Source: Pascua guehoae (lineage: Eukaryota; Basidiomycota; Tremellomycetes; Trichosporonales; Trichosporonaceae). From it: a stretch of 64,000 nt of DNA. The stretch lies in the NCBI GenBank assembly GCA_001600415.1, contig BCJX01000013.1:874116-938115 (forward strand). Reading direction: 5' to 3'. The notes beneath the pieces were generated by a model. The model worked only from the letters and a program-made list of their open reading frames with translations, was not told where the DNA came from and searched no databases. The position numbers and the translations under genes were made by a program. Below, piece after piece: positions 1 through 9,109 of this stretch (its first letter is position 1; every line of letters starts with the position of its first letter).

Positions 1-2
1 GG

Positions 3-811
3 AACATCGTACTCATGGACATTGTCCTGGAGCGCGTCTTCCCGCTTGCATACGTGAATGGCGACCGGACGTCGCGCGAGGGGCCATGGAATGAGGAGGA
101 AGAAGCACTGCGGGCAGACGCATGGAAGGTTGGTTGAAGTGCTCCACAAAAGTGCAACTCTAACCACCAGGACAAGTACGAGGCGGAGAGTACACGCATG
201 CAGGACGAGATGCGGAAGAACCTCGAAAAGATTGAGGATCTCGCCTCGCTTCTCGCATCGCATGCGGAAGATGCATCGGGCCCCGTCTCGGACACCCCAC
301 CCGACTCGGTGGACAACGACTTTGACGACCTCCTCGAGGCCGCAAACCCCATGGCTCGACTGCGTTCCCTGTCGTCATCTCACGTTGTCCACCTGGCACG
401 TCACGCGCGCATTCGACTGGAGCAAGCTGCGGCCGAGGAACGCTCCGAGCTCGAGTGTCGCCTGCAGGAGATCTGCCCGCCGCGTGATGTTCGCGACTTT
501 CGTATGGTCCGCTTCAAAGATGCAAGAGAGGGGAGCAAGGAGGCGGCGCGGACGGGTTTGCTGAGCGTGTGGGACGCGCGTGCGCTCGGTGATGGGCTCA
601 AAGAGGGGCGACGCTACTTGGTGGGTATGATCCTCAGGCCCTGCTGACCCACCAGGTATCCAACCTCATTCCAGGACGCAATGGCGACTGGTCAATACCA
701 AAGAGGGGCGGCTCCAAAACGGAAGTGTACCTGCACACCCGGCGTGATACGCGCTGGAAGGCTGTAGACAGGGTGGCAAGGGAGGCGACAAGGGCGCAGG
801 ACGAGCTTTAA
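3..811 (+). CDS. BRH2: BRCA2/Brh2-type recombination mediator, C-terminal part (5' partial)
   Basis: Three exons can be read: 3-128, 171-620 and 656-811, with introns of 42 and 35 nt, giving 243 residues to a TAA stop. The first exon (IVLERVFPLAYVNGDR, then a W-rich acidic stretch) matches the part of BRCA2 OB-fold 2 that leads into the tower. A helical segment rich in E, R and L follows, then DVRDFRMVRFKDAR, LLSVWDA, GRRYLVSNLIPGR and EVYLHTRRDTRW, which are OB2 strand motifs of the BRCA2 family. In the family this domain binds DNA while Rad51 is loaded during homologous recombination. The helical insert is much shorter than the vertebrate tower, and the protein ends about 10 residues after OB2, so no OB3 is visible. 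BRC repeats would lie outside the window. The identification rests on recognised motifs; exon joins are by eye. Confidence 0.85.
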
Positions 812-1499
812 GTGCATTCGACAGTAGAACTCATTGTCATAGACGCCATTCATTGTGCATGTTGTGAGGCGAATGTATGCATGTGTATCTAGGATGTTTG
901 CGACTGATGCTAATGGGAGGCGGCGTGCATGTGTGATGCGTTTTTGTCTGGATCCAGAGTGTTCAATGCGTTTTGTGTCTGGATCCAGGAGTGCCAGTGG
1001 GGTTTGCTGCTCGACCTGGGTTTTCTTTTTGTGGTTGTATGAAAAACCAAGTGTTCGCCACCTAGCCACTCGCCACGGGCCCGGTGTCTGTTCGAAACAC
1101 AGTTGCACTTCTTGTCCTTCATGTACGTATGCGTACAGGCAACCTCATGCCCAATGATAGCAGTTTGTACGGAGCTGGGCTTAGGATAGTTCAGTTGTGG
1201 GCAGCACTAGAGGCGGACCGAGGGCGGAGGCGGACAGAGGGCGTAGGCGGACAGAGGGCGGAGGCGGACACCGAGACCACGAGGCGACACTTGCGTGATG
1301 GCACATGTCCGGCCGAGGCGCATGTCCAACGCGTGATGAGACGAAGCAACATGTAGAACAACACCAATCTCATATATACAAACACCCTAAACAACAAGGC
1401 TGTGAAACCAAACAAAAGAACAACGGACAATGCGAGCTTGCTCGAAGCGACGCTCACACCGTGTGATGCGCCACACCTGCCACACACGGATGCGGAACA
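812..1499. other. Intergenic region, no gene seen
   Basis: This stretch lies between the convergent BRCA2-like gene (+) and the minus-strand gene ending at 1500. Its short open frames lack the codon bias of neighbouring genes. A short degenerate GGCGGACAGAGGGCG tandem repeat lies around 1210-1270. I see no tRNA or other RNA gene. Confidence 0.5.
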
Positions 1500-2219
1500 C
1501 TAGGCGCGAGCCTGGGCCTCGGCGTGCTTGGCCTTGGACTCTGCGTGCTTGGCCATGGAGAGCGAGTCGACGCGCTTGGTATGCCCCAGCGGCGCGCGAG
1601 CCTTGTGGGTCTTGCGCTTGGCCGTGGCATTCTGCTCTGCTGCATTCTCATGCTCTGTTCGTCAGCATAGCGTCGGAGTTGTAGACCTGAACTCGTCCCC
1701 ATCCCCATCCCATCCCCATCCCATCCCCATCCCAGCCCCNNNNNNNNNNNNNNNNNNNNNNNNNNNNNNNNNNNNNNNNNNNNNNNNNNNNNNNNNNNNN
1801 NNNNNNNNNNNNNNNNNNNNNNNNNNNNNNNNNNNNNNNNNNNNNNNNNNNNNNNNNNNNNNNNNNNNNNNNNNNNNNNNNNNNNNNNNNNNNNNNNNNN
1901 NNNNNNNNNNNNNNNNNNNNNNNNNNNNNNNNNNNNNNNNNNNNNNNNNNNNNNNNNNNNNNNNNNNNNNNNNNNNNNNNNNGCCCCAACCAGACTCACC
2001 CCAATAAACCTCCAACGCATCCATCATAAACCCCCGCGCCAGCCGCTCCTCGCTCTCCGTCCCGTCGACATTGGCCCGCACGCTGCGCACAAACTCGAGC
2101 ACGCGGTCGAGCGTCCGGCGCGAGAGGGGCAGGGGGAGGCCGCCGTACGTCGCGATCGCGGTGCCGAGGAAGGCGTAGGTGCCTTTGAGGAGGGGGTGGG
2201 TGGTGAGGTCGGGGTGCAT
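1500..2219 (-). CDS. Unidentified gene interrupted by an assembly gap
   Basis: Two coding blocks are visible on the minus strand. The upstream block (2219-2000) reads MHPDLTTHPLLKGTYAFLG and then an alpha-helical stretch with strong coding bias, ending at a GTGAGT donor. The downstream block (about 1654-1500) reads KRKTHKARAPLGHTKRVD, then a Lys/His/Ala-rich tail to TAG, and follows a CTGACGAACAG acceptor. Between them lie 243 Ns flanked by CCCATCCC repeats, so the middle exons cannot be read. No family was recognised. The true start may lie upstream of the ATG at 2219, because the sequence before it enters a poly-G tract where assembly error is likely. The two blocks might belong to different genes, but strand and spacing favour one. 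Confidence 0.5.
1692..1739. repeat. CCCATCCC-type simple repeat at gap edge
   Basis: Repeated CCCATCCC/CCCCATCC units run directly into the run of Ns and probably caused the assembly break. They sit where an intron of the minus-strand gene is expected. Confidence 0.8.
1740..1982. other. Assembly gap (243 N)
   Basis: A run of undetermined bases. It probably hides intron repeats and exon sequence of the minus-strand gene around it. Confidence 0.99.
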
Positions 2220-2236
2220 GGGGAGGACGCGCGGGG

Positions 2237-2238
<2 letters not shown>

Positions 2239-2271
<33 letters not shown>

Positions 2272-2460
2272 CGGGGGGGGGGTTGAGGTTGCGGTTGCGG
2301 TTGTGGTTCGGTTGCGGTTGCGGTTGCGGTTGTGGTTGCGGTTGCGGTTGCTGTTGCTGTTGTGGTGGCAGTTGCTGCTGCTGCTGCTGCTACTGCTGTT
2401 ACTGTTGCTGCCGCAGTTGCGGTTGCAGTTGCGGTTGCGGTTGCAGTTGCGGTTGGGTTG
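2239..2460. repeat. Poly-G run followed by GGTTGC hexanucleotide tract
   Basis: A G-run of about 33 nt, interrupted once by C, is followed by about 180 nt of GGTTGC/GGTTGT/AGTTGC units with a CTG-rich interior. All six frames are open because of the composition, so the polyproline, poly-Cys and poly-Gly reading frames here are not taken as genes. The tract lies immediately 5' of the unidentified minus-strand gene. Confidence 0.9.
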
Positions 2461-5400
2461 GGTTTGAGGTTGGGGTTGGGGATATGGTTGCACCTCCGGT
2501 TGGGGATATGGTTGGGCTGCAGTCAGATATGTGCAGTGGTCAGAAGTGGCAGAATATATAACGGCGAGATCAAGATAGACCCAAGTAAGTAAATGAGTGG
2601 ACAAAGACAGAGAGAGGGGGGAGTGGTCGCCGATGTGATGGATATCACAGGACTGTGTGCATGTGGCGCACATCCTGTCGTGCGTGCGGCGTCACCGGGT
2701 GTGATGGACCCAATCCCATGTTTGGATACTTGTCTGGGATAATTGCAGTGTCCAACGGCGGGTGCGAGCAGCACAGCATCACGCCAGTCGGACGCCAACG
2801 ACAATACTTGTGTGAGGGTGTTGATACCGAGGTATGATGCGTGATGCCATTCGTGCCGGGCGGCGAGGACGCGTCGTGTACGTTTGGGTTCCGCGGTTGT
2901 TTTTGTTTTGGTTTCTTGAAGAGACTGCAGCACTGTTGTCGCTTCTGCCTGCGAGATGGAAAAGATTGCGGGAAGTGAAAGTCGGAAGTGTGACCTTTAG
3001 GTCAGTATCGGGGTGTGGCAGGAGCAGGACTGGAGCGTGCGAGAGACAACCGCCACCTGCTCCTGGCATCTGGAAGCGTTACACGAGGGGGGTTACAGTT
3101 GATGTGATCATAGCTCGCTGTTGGACTACTGCCAATGCCGTCTCTGTGCGAGTAAATAACTGTTCCCTTGGTTTGTTGAGTGCGCACGCTGCGTTGTATG
3201 GCTCGAAATGCGCTCTGGAGTGAATGTCCTCGAGCAAAAATGGGTGCACCGCCACCATCGTTATCGTCACGGCGGCCTTGACCACATAGCAGACCCGGTA
3301 CATACATGTGAGCTCGTAGGATTTTTTGTTGACAGAATGAGCATGGTATATGTCCACCACCTCCCGGTATGCCTAGGATGGACCCATTGCAGGTGTGGGT
3401 AGAGTCATGGCCATTCGTCTGGATAAAGCCGCGGCATCGGCGCAACTTTTGGAGCGATTCGGCTTTCTCGAACTACGATTCGGGGGGGACCAAACAGTGG
3501 AGAGACTCCATTTAACACCTAGGAAAAATTAGAGTGGCGATTGGAGAGTTGGAGAGGTGAACCAGGACGTGCTGCATTGGAGGACGTAGTGCATGTTGCG
3601 ATTTACAGCGTGTTTCTGTTCAACCCCGAGCTCTCCAGGTCTCTAAGCCGACCTTACACTAGTCAGTCTGCAGAATTCTCATGGTCTGAGCGTACGACTC
3701 ATTCATCACTGTTGCCTAGATACGCAACTTGGCATAAGAAGGATGCGAACAACACAAAAACCGAGCAACCATAGGCTCTGCTTGCGTTTCGTCGTCGTTG
3801 CGAGTGTGGCCGCCTCGATGCCCGACGCCAGTCGACAAGGCCTCTGAACATGACGACCGCCTCTGAGACCCCTCTGTACATCTACTGCCATTCGCATGTG
3901 ACCAAGCCAAGCTCGTGTAGGATGGATCCCAAGAGTATTGCGCATTCTCTTTCACTGCAGAAAAGCTCTCCAGGCTTGAGTCGGTTGCGACAGAACAAGC
4001 GTCGCCACATGGCCGCCAGAAAATGTGTTCCCCAAACGAGTAATTTGTGCGATCGAGTTTCATCTCTCATGGCGACCAAACAACCGCCCCTTTACCCCTC
4101 TTGCACAATATCAAACTCACTCTGTTTTTTCACCATTACGTGGGGTTGCCGAGAACCGCCAAAGGTCTGGACCCGCTGCGGTTCGCAACAGGTGAGTTAG
4201 GGTGCCTTTCAGTGCCTCCAGGCCCACTGTGCACCCGAGCCCACGTCAGTGTGCGTGGCGGCCGCATCCCTCAAAGCAGGAAGTGCGTAGGCTCCGATCG
4301 TGTGGGACTAGGAGTTATGAATCTTCTGAATGAACCCTGTAGCCACCTTCTCTCTGTGCTACACGGACCCCTGTGCGGGAGACGGGGTTACAGCAGTCGA
4401 CCAAACTCTGAATCTTTGCCCGTCACATGTCCGCACACTTGGGTCCATGGCGGGGTCGTGATGACCTCGGTGTGAAGTTTGGGGTGGGACGGGAAGTGTG
4501 AATACGACGAGGAGGAGCGGTTTCAACTACAGCACCGTCATGGCAACAAGAAACCTCGACGGTTACTTGTGGACAATGGCCGCTGACCGCCATTGTTGAT
4601 ATCGCCAATATTATTAAAGGCCGCCTTGGGATGACCAGACGGTGCTGACTCTCGAAGAAAAGCAACGCCCGTCCCCAAAGTCTGATAGAATGCGACACGA
4701 TGAAACAGGACCGACTATTGAGCGACGCCCTAGCGCAGCTGGAGGCCGCTGCACGTCTTTTGCTGTTGAAGTAAAATGCTCAAGTAGCCCTCGTCCATTG
4801 ACTTGCGAACTGGTGTCGGGAAGGTGACACTCTGACATGGCCAATTTAGTGAGTGCTGTTGGGGTCAGGTTAGGCCGAGATTTGCCGTGAAGTGAAGCCA
4901 ACAACAAGGTTATTGTTTAGAAACGTCGAGCACGCACATTGATCTCAGCGTTGCAATTGCATCTCCTGTGAGAGACCGACCTTGCTTCAACGTCAGAAAA
5001 CAGCGCGCCAAGGACGCATTCGACACGCAGCAGTCTTGGACTGCTGTATCTTTACCCTTTCCCAGTCTCTGGTTACCACGGGGGCCGAAATTCCATCCCA
5101 ACTATTCCAACAGGTGCGAGACAAGTGGCCCGGCATGTGTGCCATTCGTTGTAGCGTTATAGGGGCTCGAGCCTCGCACGCACACACGCACGTATGCGCC
5201 GTCGTACATATGCTCCAGCCGCCGCACGCTCTGGATTAACTGGGTCGCGGGCACTCAATTCATGCATCGCTCTATCGCTCACTACACACCTATTCTGCAT
5301 ATCACCTGGAGCGTGTCTGACCGCCTTGAATTATCTTCCACACCGTCGCTAAATTCGATCAAGCTGGGATCCGCATCGCATTGCACCCAAACGCAGCATC

Positions 5401-7339
5401 CCAACTATCCTTTCCCTCCTGATTTTCCTTCTCCAATGTTGGACACCCAACTGGATCGCTTTGAGACTGTCCTTGCGATATCGTGCTTCCTTCTTGCCGT
5501 CAAACATCGAATGCCCTCAATCGTGTCCGATGTCGTCCACTTACCTTGCATCATTATCGCGGAGACAGAAGCGCATCCGGACATTCCTCTGACAGTTTGC
5601 CGCACGAGGGTCGTCACCAGTTTCTTTCTCAGTGCTGCTCTTGGTGCCTCCAAACACTCTAGTCCCAACCACCCCTCCTGGACATTGGCTGTGGGTACAA
5701 GTACATCGACGCTTGTACGCTGGCATACCGTTTTAATGGCGTCGGCGTTGGCATCGGATGGGTGTGCTCCATCACTCAACACTGCAGCTCTCCTCACGGC
5801 TTGGACACGCAAAGCCGGGTGCATGCTTCTTCTGTGTAGTGTCCTGCCCGTGTCCTGCCCGTGTCCCGCGCCGTGTCCGAGAAGGACACGGTGCGTGTCC
5901 CGAGCGGACACGGGGGGGACACGGTGCGTGTCCCTAGCGGACACGGGGGGACACGCTGCGTGGCCGCGACGGACACGGCGGACACATGTGTGACGGAATC
6001 AAATCTGCTGGCCGTGTCCCTCATGTCCCTGTGCGTGGCCTTGAGGGACACGCTGCACGGAACCAAAATAAGCCGTGTCCCGGAACCAAATATGGCCCGT
6101 GTCCCTCTCGGCCACGCGTGTCCCTCAAAGCCACCGTGTCCCGTGTCCCTCAGAGCCACCGTGTCCCAACGGGGACATGGGACATGGTCCACGGAAGCTA
6201 ATTTCACGTGGGCCTGGCGGACACGCGTGTCCCGATTGGCCACGCGTGGGGACACGCGTGTCCTTCACAGCCATGCCATGCAGCCACCAACCATGCAACC
6301 AACCTTGGAACAACATCAATCATTCAAAACAAAGCTTCCCATGCCTGCCTGCTCTCTAGTCCCACCCATCGCGCGTCCACCACGACTTTACCCATAACTC
6401 GTTGGGCACCGCTGCATCTATTCTCCTAACCCCCTGATCATTCACTTCATTTCCCCGGGCACATGTCTCACCGCATCGCCGTGCCTTTAACCGGCCGTCG
6501 CTATCGACACCGACCATTCCCTCCTGCCTCACACGTTCAGAGTGTGCTGGGAACGGGCGTTGGAGTGTCCTGTGGCATCTCCGTGCCGCTTCGAGGCGAC
6601 ACTCGAGGTGGTGCTTCGAGTTCGGAATGACGGTCTGCGGACGACTCACCTGAAGGAAGACCTTGGGCTCAAGCTCATTGCTCCTGCGATCCATGCGTGC
6701 GGTGGGTGTCTGCCCCGCCATCGTCCTGTTCTGGTGTTTGGGGGCGGGGTCGGGGGGCCGTCGAAACTGGTCGACTGACGAGATGGACGACTTGCGATTC
6801 AAACTGGTTTCGGCCAGGCAGAGCGCAAGGGTGTTCTCGAGGCATCCTGGTGCTCATCGGGTGCTTTGCGTGTCTGTGTCGTACGTCGGCTTGCTAGGTG
6901 GACAGTATCGCCTTAGAGGGCCTCCAAGTGACCATTCCTGTTGATATCCATTTTGACATGGCGTGTTTGTTCCGTTTGAATGTTCTGCGGCTCCCACCAC
7001 ACGACCAGCCCCACTTCCAAACGCCGCCATGTCAAGGGGGCATGGTCACACCACTGCTGGCACGCTCGAGCAGCACGCGGCCAAGTTGTGGTAACCCAGG
7101 TCGCCTGGAGGTTCCTTAGCAGATGGGGACGGAACGTGGCACTTTTCCCTTCGTTTGCGATTCATAACGGGTGCATACTGCCGCCTCCATCACAAGAGAG
7201 GGAATCACCACGGAGCGACACTGGTAATCGAGAAGCCGGCCACTTTCATCACCACCTTACCGTACGCGTGTCGATCTACATCGTCATGCCATGGCAAAGG
7301 AACACTAGCCCAAGACCCGAAACACCCCACCCCCACCCC
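2461..7339. other. Gene-poor region with no convincing coding sequence
   Basis: About 4.9 kb of lower-GC sequence with many short overlapping open frames on both strands, none showing recognisable motifs, splice-consistent extension or the G/C-ending codon bias of flanking genes. I looked for transposon proteins (reverse transcriptase, transposase, integrase motifs) and saw none. The only clear structure is the GTGTCC repeat cluster at 5839-6263. The 149-codon minus-strand frame at 6356-6802 is the least unlikely coding candidate but has no support beyond being open. Confidence 0.45.
5839..6263. repeat. Dense GTGTCC/GGACAC inverted-motif cluster
   Basis: Within 425 bp there are about 25 copies of GTGTCC in either orientation (15 forward, 10 reverse), usually extended to CGTGTCCC or GGGACACG. 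The perfect 14-bp palindrome GGACACGCGTGTCC occurs twice, at 6219-6232 and 6250-6263. Spacing is irregular, so this is not a simple tandem repeat. No gene overlaps it convincingly. Its function is unknown. Confidence 0.9.
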
Positions 7340-7854
7340 CTACACAACAGCAAACACCGCAACGGCGACCACCGCCATCACGACCGGCGCGACATGCATC
7401 GACCCTGCGCCACTCGTATCCTTCGGCGTCCCAGTCGCATTATTCAACCAGCCGCTCACGAGCCGGCGCACTCCAGGCGGCAGGCCCTCGGGGCCCACGT
7501 CTCTGATCTCAAACTTTTCCGAAAACACAATGTTCCACATGTACGAGCCTTGCCGTCAGCGTGTCAGTACGGGGACGGGAATCGTGCGACGATGCACGTA
7601 CCAAAGTCTTCTGGATGGCCGACGGTCACGTTGGGATACCATGCAAAGCCGATCTGAAAGCCTTTGCCGGGGTGCATGGCCGAGTCGTTGCATGGGTTGG
7701 GCGCGCAGCTGCGATGTAGTTGGCTTGGGGCGTCGTTGAGCGTGGTAAAACCCCGTCCACTCGCATATACATCCCCCAGTCTCACGACGCCGACGCCCAC
7801 TCCCGCGCCAACACCAACGCCCACACCCAAAATCAACCACCACCCTCGCCGCAT
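7340..7854 (-). CDS. Small secreted, probably GPI-anchored protein
   Basis: Two exons, 7854-7602 and 7548-7340, with a 53-nt intron (GTACGT donor, CTGACGGCAAG acceptor), encode 153 residues. The N-terminus MRRGWWLILGVGVGVGAG is a signal-peptide-like hydrophobic stretch. The mature part contains GFQIGFAWYPNVTV, HPEDFGSYMWNIVFSEKFEI and an NNATG glycosylation sequon. The last 20 residues (VVMAVVAVAVFAVV at the very end) form a hydrophobic tail without a basic cytosolic flank, as in GPI-attachment signals. The only Cys pair is in SCAPNPC. I do not recognise the family; a small cell-surface protein is the inference. The ATG is three bases after a T5 run that looks like the terminator of the tRNA-Leu just upstream, so the mRNA 5' end must overlap the tRNA gene, or the true first exon lies beyond it. 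Confidence 0.65.
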
Positions 7855-7857
7855 CCG

Positions 7858-7862
7858 AAAAA
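7858..7862 (-). terminator. Probable Pol III terminator of tRNA-Leu
   Basis: A run of five T on the minus strand about 30 nt after the tRNA 3' end is the first T-run that could stop RNA polymerase III. It lies three bases before the start codon of the small secreted protein. Confidence 0.6.
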
Positions 7863-7892
7863 GGTTGATTGGCAAGGAAATGAATCCTCTGT

Positions 7893-7981
7893 TGACAAGA
7901 GTGGGATTTGAACCCACGCCCGAAGACTGCGACGGTTGGTACACCTGAACACAGCGCCTTAGACCACTCGGCCATCTTGCC
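7893..7981 (-). tRNA. tL(CAG): tRNA-Leu(CAG) with intron
   Basis: The minus strand folds as a class II tRNA. The acceptor stem pairs GGCAAGA with TCTTGTC, with discriminator A73 as in leucine tRNAs. The D-arm is GCCGAGTGGTCTAAGGC. The anticodon stem pairs CTGTG with CGCAG around loop TTCAGG, giving anticodon CAG. About 11 nt (TGTACCAACCG) after position 37 form the intron at the canonical site. A short variable arm is followed by the T-arm GTGGG-TTCAAAT-CCCAC, which carries the B box. A73 and the D-arm argue for leucine rather than serine. Confidence 0.93.
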
Positions 7982-9109
7982 ATGTTGGAAACAAGACTGT
8001 GTTGCGGCCTGCCCCCCTCGAGGAGCAGCCAACAGCCTCGCCAAACACATGCCATTGCCAAGGCCGCACACACACACACGCAAAACATAACGCATAACGA
8101 GCGGCCCATCCCCGAACTGGCAAACCCACGTCGTCTCAAACGGCCATCCATTCGTAGGTATGTGCCCGCGCACAACACCCCCCAGTGTCGTCCGCGATCC
8201 TGTCCCATCCGCCGCCGGTCCTCGTCCGCGATCCATGTCATACTGTCCAGCCTGTAGTATGCCGCGCGCCATACCAAGCTCAGTTTGGTGGTGCCTGCCG
8301 TCCATGGCGTCTGTAGCGCCATTGCGATTCATACACCGCTTTGTTCGCCGCTAGGGTTGCTCCTTTCGTCGATTTTAACCCCCCAAACTGGTCAGCGGCG
8401 CGCGGATGGCCATGTCCCTTGCATGAAGCGGGGTTCATCGTTGCAGTCGGTGTTCCTGACGGGGTATGACATCACACCCCTCTAGCCTGCGTCCAAGAGT
8501 CGACAATTCGAGCCGTTCTCGACACTCATGTAGTCTCTTGGCAAGGCGTGTGGTTGTGGTGTTGTCGGCGAGTGTGGTCAGGCGGCGATGCTTAGGGTTG
8601 TTTCCGAGGTGAGATCATCCTCTTCGCCTTGGAGTTCTCGGGCAGTGGACAGTCCGTGGCCGGGAGTGTTCCAAGCGATGGCCAACTCACTCTCGTGCCC
8701 GCCAACCTGGCCATCTTTGTTGCGTGTTACACCACTCGCCACGGCGTCTACTTGTATTCTACCCGTCATCACTCTCACTCTCTGCACGCTCACATGTCAT
8801 TGACACATCAGTCGTCCCCCTCCACCGGGACTAGTACAACGTTATGCAAATGCTGTGCGTCAAGCCCTATGACCCTACCCTACGACATGCGACGAGACAT
8901 CCGCCCTCTCCAACTCGTCCTCACCGTCAGCAGCCATGGAGGACTCATCCCATCCTCTGTGCTCTGCCCGTTCGGTGCTAAACCCATCTGTACCCATCCC
9001 TAGCCATCCCATCCTCCATCCTCATCCCGCCATGTACTCATCCCGTCCCCACCCACGCACGACTAACCCCCAACAGGCCTCTGCATTGCTCACGCCACAC
9101 CTGGTCCAC
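7982..9109. other. Intergenic region, no gene seen
   Basis: The region lies upstream of the tRNA-Leu (-) and downstream of the 945-codon minus-strand gene. Long open frames run through 7556-8332 on the minus strand, but they read straight across the tRNA and are treated as chance. An exon of the small secreted protein could be hidden here. Confidence 0.4.

Noticed and set aside
2196..2673. Open frames encoding poly-Gly, poly-Pro, poly-Cys or poly-Val across the GGTTGC tract
   Set aside because: All frames are open because of repeat composition; no splice sites or unique sequence support translation.
5262..5993. 243-codon plus-strand frame
   Set aside because: No motif or coding bias; its 3' part is the GTGTCC repeat cluster.
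2461..7339. Transposable element remnant
   Set aside because: I looked for terminal repeats and transposase or reverse transcriptase motifs by eye and found none, though a highly decayed element cannot be excluded.
7556..8332. Two long minus-strand frames through the tRNA-Leu
   Set aside because: They read straight through a well-folded tRNA and its terminator; only the part after 7854 is supported as protein.
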